Source of the DNA: Arthrobacter sp. ISL-5
GTDB lineage: Bacteria > Actinomycetota > Actinomycetes > Actinomycetales > Micrococcaceae
Reading direction: 5' to 3'
Length of the DNA stretch: 64,000 nucleotides
Assembly: GCF_018613835.1 (NCBI RefSeq)
Contig: NZ_JAGGPM010000030.1
Span: 1 to 64,000 of the forward strand
In this document: positions 48,998 to 57,479 of the stretch, piece after piece
Position numbering within the stretch: the first letter of the stretch is position 1
Layout: each line of letters opens with the position of its first letter
The notes under the pieces: generated by a model
Databases searched by the model: none
What the model saw: the letters and a program-made list of their open reading frames with translations, nothing else
Told to the model about the DNA's origin: nothing
Program-made: the position numbers and the translations under genes

Positions 48998-51298
48998 CTA
49001 ACGCCTGCCGCGACGCCTGAGGGCAACCAGCAGCACGCCGCCGAGCACCAGCGCGGCACCCGCGACCCCGCCAGCGACCAGCAGGCCGGATGCGCCTGTG
49101 TCCGCCAGCCCCGCCGTGACAGCGCCGTCCCCGATTGCGGCACGGGCGAGCCTGTCGTCAGGCATCGCCGCGACAACGGACGGCTCCGGCGCTGGCGTGA
49201 GCACGGCGGACTGGTCCCCGTGCGCCGCTGCCGGCTTGGACGGGACAGCAGGCTGGACCGCTCCGGGCGGTTTTGACGGCGTGCCCGGTTCCGGCGCGGC
49301 AGGCTTGGGAACAGTACTGAACGTGCTGAGGCCGGAGCGGCTGAAGCCGTTGATGGCCTGTGCCGTGAACTCCGTGGCTGACGCGGGCGCGGTGAAGGAC
49401 CAGTTGCCCTGCGCGTCCACGGCTACGTCCAGCGGTTCGCGGCCCGGCAGGGTGATCCGGACTTGTGTACCGGCCGGCACATCAGTGGCGGGAGCTGCGG
49501 CGCCCCGGCCCTCTATGCGCTGGCCCGCCACGATCGGCCCAGCCGGCAGGGGTCCCGTGAGCACAGGTTTATTCAAGAACAGCCTGAGCTGAACGCCCGG
49601 GAGGACCGCGAGCGACTGCTCCAGCGTGGCCGCAACGGCGAAGTTCTCTGCGGACGACCTTGCGTTGCCGGCCGAGTGCGTTCCAACGGCGTAGTTTCCG
49701 CTGATCCAGGGACCGCCGGAATCGCCGCCGCTGGATTGCACGGACGTGGACAGGAACCCACGGAAAGACCGGAGGTCGTCGGGATCGCCGGAGCTTCCGC
49801 CGACGACGTAGATCCCCACCTCGTCCACGGTTCCGCACGACCAGCCCTCGGTCCGCCCCGAGCGGCAGACGGCCTGGCCTTCCAGCGGAGGCGCTGTGCC
49901 CACGATTGGGACGGAACCGGCGCCGAGGTCAGCGGGATCCTCCCACCTGGTGGCGGCAGGGAGCAGGTCCAGGCCGGAACGGATGGACTCAATGGCAGCG
50001 ATATCGGTACCCGGCGCTCCGGGGTTGGCAGGATCCGTGATCCTTGCGTTGCCGGGCCCGCCGAACTGGCTGAAACCGAAGGTCCCAAGCTCTCCCGTGA
50101 CGCCGCTCTCCGCCAGGTATCCGCCGGCCGGTTCACCCGCGGGCAGGGTCACCTCGGCCAGCCGTGCGGCGCCGTCGTCCGCGCAGTGGCCTGCCGTGAG
50201 CACGAGGGGCTTGCCGTCCGGGCTGAAGGCACTGAATCCCGCGGAACAGACAATCCCGCCGTCGATCCGATACCCCTGGCCGCCGAGGAAGTCCTCCTCG
50301 CTGGCGATGGGACCGCCCTTTTCCAGCACGACGTTGGCGTACCGGGCCACGAACTCCGACGGCGACATGCGGGGCTCGCCGGACACACCGGACACACCGG
50401 CAGCCGCGGGCTCACCGGTAGGGGCGGCCTGGCCGGCCGCCGACATGCGGTCTTCCTTCGCGGCGGCTCCGGCATCGGTTTCGGCGCCGGCAGCAATATC
50501 GGTCTCGGGCGCATTGACGCCGCCGGTGCGGATGATGAATTTGCCGTCCGCGGCGGCCACGGCCTGAAGCCCGGCTGGCCCAACATCCCGCACGTATGCC
50601 TGATAGAGCTGCTCCGCGCTGGTGGCCTGGAGCGACCTGGCCGCGTCGGTCCCCTGCGCCGAAGCACTCTGCCCCGAAGCAACCTGCCCCGAAGCTGCCT
50701 GCGAAGCCGTAGCCTGGGCGGACAATGCCTCCGCCGCGTTCGCCGGCCGCGTTGATTCCGGTGCAGTAGTCCCAAGATCTGTGCCCGGCGGGACGAGCAC
50801 AAACTCGTTCCGGCCGGCAGCATCGGCTGCGTTGAGGGCGCCAATCGTCGTCTCGAATTCGGTGCCGGTGCCTTCGACGAGGATCTTGCCTCGGTGCAGG
50901 CGCATCGCCACGAAGCCCGGCAGCTCGCGGAGAGTGACCGCGGCATCGGCCGCGCGCTTGCCCTGGGCACCTGCGGCGTTGAACTCCGCCAGCGTCATCC
51001 CCAGATCCCGCTGAACCACCTCCGCGAGCCCTTCCTCGGCTACATTTCCGCCCGTGGGCCAAGCGACCGGCGCGGCCTGGTCAGCGGACCCCGCAGCCCC
51101 GGAATCCTCAGACGCCAGGGACGAAACGGACGCCGGGGACGAAACGGACGGTGAAGCGGAGCCCCCGGCGGCTGCCGGCGTCGTGCTTTCCGCAGCGGAA
51201 GCCGGCACCGAAGCGAAAACAGCACCGAGCGCCAACGCTGCCGCCGCCCCCAGGGCAAGCGTGCGCCGGGCTGCGGCGCCGTAGGCGGAAGAAGTCAC
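48998..51298 (-). CDS. Cell-wall anchored trypsin-like serine protease
   Basis: 766 residues: Sec signal peptide (LALGAAAALALGAVFASVPA), a Ser/Ala-rich prodomain with an alpha-lytic-protease-like part (AEVVQRDLGMTLAEFNAAGA, GAQGKRAADAAVTLRELPGF), and an S1 catalytic domain with LTAGHCADD (His), PGTDIAAIESI (Asp) and SSGGDSGGPWISG (Ser). Then comes a Big-like domain (PAGTQVRITLPGREPLDVAV), a Pro/Ala-rich stalk, and at the end LADTG, a membrane helix and RRRGRR, a sortase signal variant. The enzyme should be displayed on the wall. Its start overlaps the phosphatase stop by 4 nt. A QASGQVASGQSAS repeat sits in the prodomain. Confidence 0.9.
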   Translation of the reverse strand: MTSSAYGAAARRTLALGAAAALALGAVFASVPASAAESTTPAAAGGSASPSVSSPASVSSLASEDSGAAGSADQAAPVAWPTGGNVAEEGLAEVVQRDLGMTLAEFNAAGAQGKRAADAAVTLRELPGFVAMRLHRGKILVEGTGTEFETTIGALNAADAAGRNEFVLVPPGTDLGTTAPESTRPANAAEALSAQATASQAASGQVASGQSASAQGTDAARSLQATSAEQLYQAYVRDVGPAGLQAVAAADGKFIIRTGGVNAPETDIAAGAETDAGAAAKEDRMSAAGQAAPTGEPAAAGVSGVSGEPRMSPSEFVARYANVVLEKGGPIASEEDFLGGQGYRIDGGIVCSAGFSAFSPDGKPLVLTAGHCADDGAARLAEVTLPAGEPAGGYLAESGVTGELGTFGFSQFGGPGNARITDPANPGAPGTDIAAIESIRSGLDLLPAATRWEDPADLGAGSVPIVGTAPPLEGQAVCRSGRTEGWSCGTVDEVGIYVVGGSSGDPDDLRSFRGFLSTSVQSSGGDSGGPWISGNYAVGTHSAGNARSSAENFAVAATLEQSLAVLPGVQLRLFLNKPVLTGPLPAGPIVAGQRIEGRGAAAPATDVPAGTQVRITLPGREPLDVAVDAQGNWSFTAPASATEFTAQAINGFSRSGLSTFSTVPKPAAPEPGTPSKPPGAVQPAVPSKPAAAHGDQSAVLTPAPEPSVVAAMPDDRLARAAIGDGAVTAGLADTGASGLLVAGGVAGAALVLGGVLLVALRRRGRR

Positions 51299-52008
51299 AG
51301 GGCAACCCTAGCGCCGAGGGCAGACAAAATGGCTCCGAGCTCCGGTTCAGATACGCCATGCCGCAACAGGAAGTCCCGAGTGTTGAGCCCCCGTACGAAG
51401 TCCAGGACGACGGCGCCGCGGCGCTGAAGGAGCGGCGCGAACGTTTCCTCGTCGAGGTGCCGTTCGTGCGGGTGCGGCGGCCAAAGCGTCCGGTGACGCT
51501 CGTTGATGGCGCGCATTCCGGTCTGGTATCCGGCCACGATGTCGTGATCGCTGGCGCCGGCCAGGTCCTGCAGCATGGCCGCGATCATGCCGCTGCGGTC
51601 CCGTCCGGCCGAACAGTGGATCACCACTCCGCCGGGCGCGGCGGCCACGGCCTTGAACACAGCGGCCAGTTTGTCCGGGAAGATGCGGGCGTTGGCGGCG
51701 TAGTGGGCAGGATCGTTCAGGTACGGATCGCACAGGGTTTTGAACTCGCGGTTGTCCGGGTCCTCGGTGGGGGTGAAGACGACGTCGAACGCGGCGAGCG
51801 CGTCGCCCACGTCAGGATCGGTGGGACGGGGCTGCCGTTCAGCGGCATTGCGCAGGTCGATAATGGTGCGGACGCCGTCGTCGTAGGCCTCTTTCCAGCC
51901 GGTCTCGGTGACCCATTCGCGCCGCCCCATCCGGAAAACGGAGCCTGCGACGCGCCAGGCGTTCACCGCCCCGTCCCAGCCCACAGGTGCCTGATCCGTC
52001 GCGTTCAC
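51295..52008 (-). CDS. Tyrosine-phosphatase (PtpB-like) family protein
   Basis: 237 residues. GSVFRMGRREWVTETGWKEA and TIIDLRNAAERQPRPTDPDV are the early conserved part, and VVIHCSAGRDRSGMIAAMLQ is the CX5R loop of dual-specificity and PtpB-type phosphatases with Lys/Arg/Asp after the Cys (CSAGRDRSG), a pattern also tied to phosphoinositide activity. The GTG at 52008 is chosen for the first conserved residues; no strong ribosome site is visible. It lies upstream of the protease with a 4-nt overlap, so both are co-translated; a functional tie is not known. Confidence 0.86.
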   Translation of the reverse strand: MNATDQAPVGWDGAVNAWRVAGSVFRMGRREWVTETGWKEAYDDGVRTIIDLRNAAERQPRPTDPDVGDALAAFDVVFTPTEDPDNREFKTLCDPYLNDPAHYAANARIFPDKLAAVFKAVAAAPGGVVIHCSAGRDRSGMIAAMLQDLAGASDHDIVAGYQTGMRAINERHRTLWPPHPHERHLDEETFAPLLQRRGAVVLDFVRGLNTRDFLLRHGVSEPELGAILSALGARVAL

Positions 52009-52275
52009 GCTGCCAGCTAACCACACCCGGCGCTGCGACGGCACCGGGCGGGTCCAAGTAGTAGACGTCCAGGCCATCCAAAAGCGAGTACCGGCTGGCC
52101 GGTTCAGGGCCTCCCTGCCGGCGTACCCTAGGGCAATGAGCGCCGAACCGCGCCCGTCAGATTCCATGCCTGCCGCTGGGCAGGCATTCGTCGTCGCTTG
52201 CCGATTTTCCCGCAGCATTCCCTGCGCCTGTGTCCATGGTTTTCCCTGAATGAGGGGGTTTCATTGTGTTAACGA

Positions 52276-53130
52276 ATGCTTCAGCGTCGTACCGCCCGTC
52301 TTACCGGTGTCCTAGCCGCCCTGGCGCTCACGGCAGGTTTTGCCGCCGCTCCAGCCACTGCTGACCCGGAGCCGATCTATATCGGGTTGGGCGACTCGTA
52401 CGCGGCCGGCACCGGCGGCGGGCTATACCGGCCAAATTCGTTCCCCGCTCCCACCGACTGCCGACAAACGGTCTCGGCCTACTCCACGCAGCTGTCCGGC
52501 GCCAACTGGGGCTGTTTTGGCTACACCACGGAGGGTGTCTCAGCGGTGGTGACCGGCGCCTCACTCGATTCGGCCACATCACCATTCCTGGCGAACGCGT
52601 CCGTCATCACGGTGACGGTGGGCGGAAACGACATCGACACCGGAGCAGTGGCGGCCAACTGTGTCCCCTCCACAGCCACCGCCGGGTGCAGGGCCGCGCT
52701 GTTCAATTCGCTCGCGGTGAAACTCCCCAAGCTGCCCGCGAAGATCAAGGCCATGGTGGCGCTGATCAAACAGAAGGCTCCTCGCGCCAAGGTGGTGCTC
52801 ACGGGATACCCCCGGCTGTTCACCGCCAACGATTTCATGACGGCTGAACAGAAGACCGCGGCCAAGACCATGAACTCCGCAGCCGACCTGCTGAATGCGA
52901 CCATCGCACTCTCGGCACTGGCTACCCGGACGAAATACGTCAGTGTCACCAACCAGTTCATCAACCACGGGGTGGGGTCTGCCGATCCCTGGATTGTGGG
53001 GCTTCAGCCGGTGTGCCAGCTCACGGCCACCTGCGCGCCGGGAGCGCAGCCCCTGGACACGTTCCACCCGACCGCCACCGGCTACACCAGCGGCTACAAG
53101 GCTGCCGTGGCATCGGCATTGGCGCCCTAG
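52276..53130 (+). CDS. Secreted SGNH/GDSL esterase
   Basis: 284 residues with a signal peptide ending near ATA-D. IYIGLGDSYAAGTGGGLYRP holds the nucleophile Ser (block I), CFGYTTEGVSAVVTGASLDS block II, VITVTVGGNDIDTGAV block III with Gly and Asn, and LDTFHPTATGYTSGYK block V with Asp and His. Four extra Cys (DCRQ, NCVP, GCRA, CQL-CAP) suggest disulfides. It hydrolyses lipids or acylated polysaccharides outside the cell. The Shine-Dalgarno is distant. A palindrome follows, shared with the converging GNAT gene. Confidence 0.9.
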   Translation: MLQRRTARLTGVLAALALTAGFAAAPATADPEPIYIGLGDSYAAGTGGGLYRPNSFPAPTDCRQTVSAYSTQLSGANWGCFGYTTEGVSAVVTGASLDSATSPFLANASVITVTVGGNDIDTGAVAANCVPSTATAGCRAALFNSLAVKLPKLPAKIKAMVALIKQKAPRAKVVLTGYPRLFTANDFMTAEQKTAAKTMNSAADLLNATIALSALATRTKYVSVTNQFINHGVGSADPWIVGLQPVCQLTATCAPGAQPLDTFHPTATGYTSGYKAAVASALAP

Positions 53131-53170
53131 TCCAGGCTGGCCCTGTCAGGGTTACTGAGGCTCCTGCCGC

Positions 53171-53246
53171 ACTGGCCCGGTTTTGAGTCCCCCGGCCGCG
53201 GACCTGGCCCGGTTTTTACGCCTGCGGGGCTGAAAACCGGGCCAGT
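53171..53246. terminator. Bidirectional hairpin between GDSL and GNAT genes
   Basis: ACTGGCCCGGTTTTGAGTCC at 53171 and GGCTGAAAACCGGGCCAGT at 53228 pair across 30 nt, and a third partial copy, CTGGCCCGGTTTTTA, lies between them. The position between converging genes fits a shared terminator. Confidence 0.75.
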
Positions 53247-53273
53247 CCGGCCGGCCGCTCCAACAGGCCAGGG

Positions 53274-53882
53274 CTAGCGCTGCTTGGCAAGCCTGAATTC
53301 AAGGCCGTTACGGACCATGGGCCACTCATGTTCGAGGATTGAGAACACCACGGTGTCCCTGAGCACGCCGTCCGCAGTCCGGGAATGACTGCGGAGCACG
53401 CCGTCCTGCTTGGCGCCCAGCCGGGCGATTGCCTCACGGGACTGGTGGTTCAGCCAGTGCGTGCGGAATTCGACGGCGGGGCAGCCCAGGGTTTCAAAGG
53501 CATGGCGCAGGAGCAGCAGCTTGGAATCCGGGTTGCTGCCACTGCCATGCGATGACGCCCCGTTCCAGGTTGAGCCGATCTCAAGACGGGGCGTGACAGC
53601 GTCGATATTCATGTACGTGGTCATGCCGATCACCCGGCCGGGGCCGCCAGTTGCCGGATCCAAGAGCCGCGTCGTGAACGGCAGCATGGAACCCTGCTCC
53701 TGGAGCGCCAGCCGGCGGTCAATCTCGGCCGCCATCTGGTGGGGTGCAGGCACGGACGTGTACCAGAGCTTCCAGAGATCGCCGTCCCGGGCGGCATCCA
53801 CGAGTCCATCATGGTGACTGTGGTCCAGCGGCTCGAGGGTGACATATGTGCCCGTCAGGGTGATTGGTTGGATCGCGTTCAC
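53274..53882 (-). CDS. GNAT acetyltransferase
   Basis: 202 residues: QPITLTGTYVTLEPLDHSHH at the start, VIGMTTYMNIDAVTPRLEIG, STWNGASSHGSGSNPDSKLL (acetyl-CoA loop region) and HWLNHQSREAIARLGAKQDG near the end. This is the RimJ/RimL-like group that often acetylates small amines. The GTG at 53882 has GAGG 9 nt upstream; the ATG at 53891 adds three residues. Substrate unknown. It is followed upstream by an unrelated RDD-like gene on the same strand. Confidence 0.85.
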   Translation of the reverse strand: MNAIQPITLTGTYVTLEPLDHSHHDGLVDAARDGDLWKLWYTSVPAPHQMAAEIDRRLALQEQGSMLPFTTRLLDPATGGPGRVIGMTTYMNIDAVTPRLEIGSTWNGASSHGSGSNPDSKLLLLRHAFETLGCPAVEFRTHWLNHQSREAIARLGAKQDGVLRSHSRTADGVLRDTVVFSILEHEWPMVRNGLEFRLAKQR

Positions 53883-53966
53883 CCGCACCATCCTCGCACT
53901 AGCCGAGCGGCAGCGTTGCATGAGCCCCGCAGCGGCGGTTTCCCGGGCTCCGGCAACCCGCTTCGG

Positions 53967-54419
53967 CTAGCTCCAGCGCTCCCAGTAATCGTCCGCGGCC
54001 TCGAGGAACCGCCGCTGGCCCGTCCTTTCGCCAACGATGGGGAAACCCTCGAGTCCGGGCAACGGTCCGTTGCCCGGGTCCGACGCGATGATGGCAACCG
54101 CCACCCACAGCGGAGGGGCCACGACGCGCGCGAGCAGTAGCGCGAGTCCGTACTTCACGCCCGGAAGCCGGTTCTTCCAGGTCAGGAAGCGGAACCCTGA
54201 CACGGCAGACCCCGGAGTGTGTCCCTTCGCGTGCATCGCCCAGAAAAGTAGCAGAAGCGCCACCCAGGAAGTCGCGGCGAGGAGCATGGCACCCGGACCA
54301 TTCCGCTCTGCCCCAAGCGTCACCGCGAGCACGGGCACGGCCCAGAAAGCCACTGCATCGATCAGGCCGGCAAACAGATGCGAGGGCCAGGACACGGCAT
54401 TGCTCTCGGACGCTGACAT
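53967..54419 (-). CDS. Small membrane protein, RDD-like
   Basis: 150 residues with three hydrophobic segments: HLFAGLIDAVAFWAVPVLAV (with the RDD-like Ala-Gly-Leu-Ile-Asp start), ATSWVALLLLFWAMHAKGHT and YGLALLLARVVAPPLWVAVA. GHTPGSAVSGFRFLTW matches the RDD consensus G-T-P-G-x-x-x-x-G-x-R. RDD proteins are of unknown or Na+/H+ transport function. It is 41 nt from the paaH stop on the same strand, but has no link with phenylacetate genes. Confidence 0.75.
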   Translation of the reverse strand: MSASESNAVSWPSHLFAGLIDAVAFWAVPVLAVTLGAERNGPGAMLLAATSWVALLLLFWAMHAKGHTPGSAVSGFRFLTWKNRLPGVKYGLALLLARVVAPPLWVAVAIIASDPGNGPLPGLEGFPIVGERTGQRRFLEAADDYWERWS

Positions 54420-54459
54420 CCCCTGAGTCTAGATGCACCCAGCCAGTCAGCCCCGCCGG

Positions 54460-55314
54460 TCAGTCCGCCCAGTCGAAGAAGCCCTTGCCTGTCTTCCGGC
54501 CCAGTTCACCGCGGGCCACTTTGTCCTTCAGGATCTGCGGCGGCGCGAAGCGCTCCCCCAGCGTCGAGTGCAGGTATTCGGCGATGCCGAGCCGCACATC
54601 CAGGCCCACGATGTCGGTGGTACGAAGCGGACCGGTGGGGTGCTTGTAGCCGAGCACCATGGCGGCGTCGATATCCTCCGCGGATGCCACGCCTTCCTCC
54701 AACATGCGCATGGCCTCGAGCGCAATCGCCACGCCCAGGCGTGAAGAGGCAAACCCCGGAGCGTCATTGACGACGACGGCGGTCTTGCCCAGCGCTTCCG
54801 TCCAGGCTTTCGCCGTGGTCGCCAAGGCGGGCGACGTCTCCTTGGCCAGCACCACTTCGATCAGGGTTGACGCCGGCACCGGATTGAAGAAATGCAGCCC
54901 CACAAAGTTCGCGGGCCGCTGCAGCTGGGCCGCGAGATCGGTCACCGACAGAGACGACGTGTTGGAGGCAAGAAAGGCGCTTGGAGCCAACTGCTCCTCC
55001 ACAGCCTTCAGCGCGCTGATCTTTAGCTCAAAGTCTTCCGGGACCGCCTCCACCACCAGGCCGCACCCGGCAAATGACGCGTAGTCGGTCGACGTGCTGA
55101 ACCGCGACAGGACGTCCTCGGCCGACCCGCCGAGCACCCCGCGGGCTGCGGACTTCGCAACGGCATCGGCCACGCGCGTGCGGGCGCCGGCGGCAGCGTC
55201 GTCGTCGCGCTCCACCACCACCACGTTGGCGCCCTTGATGAGGAAAGCGTGGGCGATTCCTGCGCCCATCCGGCCGCCGCCGAGAACTCCGACGTGCTGG
55301 GGAATGGCGGTCAT
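54460..55314 (-). CDS. paaH: 3-hydroxyacyl-CoA dehydrogenase, PaaH-like
   Basis: 284 residues: HVGVLGGGRMGAGIAHAFLI (NAD-binding), SNTSSLSVTDLAAQLQRPAN, FVGLHFFNPVPASTLIEVVL and DAPGFASSRLGVAIALEAMR, VLGYKHPTGPLRTTDIVGLD. This is the typical 3-hydroxybutyryl/adipyl-CoA dehydrogenase with the catalytic His in HFFNP. In the phenylacetate pathway PaaH oxidises 3-hydroxyadipyl-CoA to 3-oxoadipyl-CoA. It overlaps the enoyl-CoA hydratase gene by 4 nt in a three-gene operon with a thiolase; the role could also be general beta-oxidation. Confidence 0.9.
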   Translation of the reverse strand: MTAIPQHVGVLGGGRMGAGIAHAFLIKGANVVVVERDDDAAAGARTRVADAVAKSAARGVLGGSAEDVLSRFSTSTDYASFAGCGLVVEAVPEDFELKISALKAVEEQLAPSAFLASNTSSLSVTDLAAQLQRPANFVGLHFFNPVPASTLIEVVLAKETSPALATTAKAWTEALGKTAVVVNDAPGFASSRLGVAIALEAMRMLEEGVASAEDIDAAMVLGYKHPTGPLRTTDIVGLDVRLGIAEYLHSTLGERFAPPQILKDKVARGELGRKTGKGFFDWAD

Positions 55315-56147
55315 GGCTGGGTCCTGTCTGTGCTGTCTTGTTCTGAGTTTTTTCCCGAGGCCTTCTTGCTGGAGGCCTTCTTGTCGAGGAACGCCTGCAT
55401 GCGGTCGGACTTGGCCTGCGACTCGAAGAGGATGCCCTGCGCCAGCTGGTCGATCAGCGGGTGCGCTTCCGCCGGCGCGTGGAACACGGACTTGGTAATC
55501 CGCACGGCCAGCGGATCCTGCCGGGCGATGCGGTCCGCGAGTTTGTGGGCACCTTCCATCAGCACCGGGGCCTCGTGGATTTCGGTGATCAGGTTGACCC
55601 TCAGCGCCTCTTCCGCGCGCAGGACGCGTCCCGCAAGGAGAATCTCCTTGGCCACCGGCTCCCCCACGAGCTCCTTCAGCCGCCAGCTGGCTCCGGCCGC
55701 GGCAAGGATTCCGAGGCCGGTTTCCGGATTGCCGATCCTGACACTGGGTGTGCCGATCCGGAAGTCAGCTGCATAAGCCAGCTCAGCCCCGCCGCCCAGG
55801 CAGTAGCCGTCCAGCGCCGCGATCACGGGCATGGGCAGCTTGGCAATGCGGACGAAAATCGTGGAGTTGATGCCCTGCAGGGCGTCGTCCCGGCGCCGTT
55901 CGCGCAGCTGGGCGATGTCCGCCCCGGAGGCAAACACACCCTCGACGCCGGCGATGATCAGGACCTTCGGATCCCGCTCCAGCACCGTGCAGACCACATG
56001 GAGCTCATCCACCATCTGCTGGTCGATCGCGTTGCGGACCTCGGGGCGGTTCAGGAGCACCACCACGCGGTCCTCGCGCTCCTCGACCAAGAGGGTGCTG
56101 AAATCCAGGGTGCTCAAGTGTCCGTTCGCGCTGTCCGGACCCGCCAT
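55311..56147 (-). CDS. Enoyl-CoA hydratase/isomerase, PaaF/PaaG-like
   Basis: 278 residues of crotonase fold. VVVLLNRPEVRNAIDQQMVD, IIAGVEGVFASGADIAQLRE (oxyanion hole), ALDGYCLGGGAELAYAADFR and IGNPETGLGILAAAGASWRL carry the conserved turn and catalytic Glu region. The C-terminus is Lys-rich (DKKASSKKASGKNSEQDS), an extension not usual in the family. Overlaps of 1 nt with the thiolase and 4 nt with paaH show a tight operon. It should hydrate 2,3-dehydroadipyl-CoA (PaaF) or isomerise the ring (PaaG); which one cannot be told. Confidence 0.88.
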   Translation of the reverse strand: MAGPDSANGHLSTLDFSTLLVEEREDRVVVLLNRPEVRNAIDQQMVDELHVVCTVLERDPKVLIIAGVEGVFASGADIAQLRERRRDDALQGINSTIFVRIAKLPMPVIAALDGYCLGGGAELAYAADFRIGTPSVRIGNPETGLGILAAAGASWRLKELVGEPVAKEILLAGRVLRAEEALRVNLITEIHEAPVLMEGAHKLADRIARQDPLAVRITKSVFHAPAEAHPLIDQLAQGILFESQAKSDRMQAFLDKKASSKKASGKNSEQDSTDRTQP

Positions 56148-57358
56148 CAGACCCGCTCCAGCAGCATCGCGGTGCCCTGGCCCACGCCGATGCACATGGT
56201 GGCCAGGCCGATCCGCGCATCCTCGCGCTCCATCCGGCCCAGCAGGGTGATGGCGATCCTCGACCCGCTGGAACCCAGCGGATGCCCGAGGGCGATGGCG
56301 CCGCCGTCGTTGTTCACAATCCCCGGGTCCAAGCCGAGCCGCCGCATGCTGGCCAGTGACTGCGTGGCGAACGCTTCATTAAGCTCGACGGCGCCAAGGT
56401 CACCGACGCTGAGCCCGCTCCGCTTGAGCACCTTCTGGGTTGCCGGGACCGGTCCGATGCCCATGATTTCGGGCTCGCAGCCGGCGGACGCGCCGTCGAT
56501 GATCCGGGCCCGCGGCGTGAGGCCGAGCCTTTGGATGGCGGCCTCGGAGGCCACGATGATGGCGGAGGCGCCGTCATTGAGCGTGGAGGAGTTGCCGGCC
56601 GTGACGACGGAGCCGCCGGGAACCACCGGCCGGAGACCCGCGAGCACGTCCATAGTGGTGCCGGCGCGGGGGCCCTCGTCCGTGTCCACCACGGTCTCCG
56701 CTTTCCGGGTCTTGACCGTCACCGGGACGATCTCTTCCTTGAAGCGGCCCGCCGCGATGGCCGCGAGGGACTTTTCGTGCGAGCGGACGGCGAAGGCGTC
56801 AGCGTCCTCGCGGGAAATGCCGTCCACCCGGCCCACTTCCTCGGCGGTTTCCGGCATGGAGTACGTCATCTTGCCACCCCGGGAGAGTTCGCCCTTCTGG
56901 AACAGCGGGTTGGCGAACCGCCAGCCGATGGAGGTGTCGAAGATGGCGCCGGGCTTGGCGAAGGCCGTCTGCGGCTTTTCCTGCACCCAGGGCGCTCGGC
57001 TCATGGATTCGACGCCGCCGGCAATCACGATGTCGGCGGCGCCGGACTTGATCATCTGGCTGGCCATGATGATGGCGCTCAGCCCGGAGGAGCACAGCCG
57101 GTTCACGGTGATGCCAGGGATGTGGAGGGGAAGTCCGGCCAGGATGGTGGCCATCCTGGCAACATTGCGGTTTTCCTCGCCGGCGCCGTTGGCGTTGCCG
57201 AGGATCACTTCGTCAATCGCGTCCGGGTCGACTCCCGCCCGCGCCACGGCCTCGCGGACCACCAGCGCGGCCAGGTCATCCGGGCGGACCGCCGAAAGGG
57301 CACCGCCGTATCGCCCTACCGGGGTGCGGGCACCGCCAACCAGAAAAGCCTCGACCAT
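56147..57358 (-). CDS. paaJ: Acetyl-CoA acyltransferase, 3-oxoadipyl-CoA thiolase type
   Basis: 403 residues: AFLVGGARTPVGRYGGALSA, ITVNRLCSSGLSAIIMASQM (acyl-Cys), NSSTLNDGASAIIVASEAAI, VELNEAFATQSLASMRRLGL, GGAIALGHPLGSSGSRIAIT (His) and ATMCIGVGQGTAMLLERV (second Cys). PaaJ cleaves 3-oxoadipyl-CoA to succinyl-CoA and acetyl-CoA. It is first in the operon and has a PaaR-type site 45 nt before its start, supporting the phenylacetate role over general beta-oxidation (PcaF is the other option). Confidence 0.92.
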   Translation of the reverse strand: MVEAFLVGGARTPVGRYGGALSAVRPDDLAALVVREAVARAGVDPDAIDEVILGNANGAGEENRNVARMATILAGLPLHIPGITVNRLCSSGLSAIIMASQMIKSGAADIVIAGGVESMSRAPWVQEKPQTAFAKPGAIFDTSIGWRFANPLFQKGELSRGGKMTYSMPETAEEVGRVDGISREDADAFAVRSHEKSLAAIAAGRFKEEIVPVTVKTRKAETVVDTDEGPRAGTTMDVLAGLRPVVPGGSVVTAGNSSTLNDGASAIIVASEAAIQRLGLTPRARIIDGASAGCEPEIMGIGPVPATQKVLKRSGLSVGDLGAVELNEAFATQSLASMRRLGLDPGIVNNDGGAIALGHPLGSSGSRIAITLLGRMEREDARIGLATMCIGVGQGTAMLLERV

Positions 57359-57402
57359 GTGAACATCCTTTTCGCAGGGAGCTGGGCCGGAACACGAATA
57401 AA

Positions 57403-57424
57403 TTACCGACCGTTCGTTCTATAA
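57403..57424. promoter_or_regulatory. PaaR-type operator before paaJ
   Basis: TTACCGACCG-TTCGTTCTATAA matches the site at 45611 in its left half and is degenerate in the right. It lies 45 nt before the thiolase start. Confidence 0.65.
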
Positions 57425-57479
57425 AGATTACACGGCCAGCCGAGACGGTCAACCAGCGCCCTCCAAAGACGCTGCGGGG

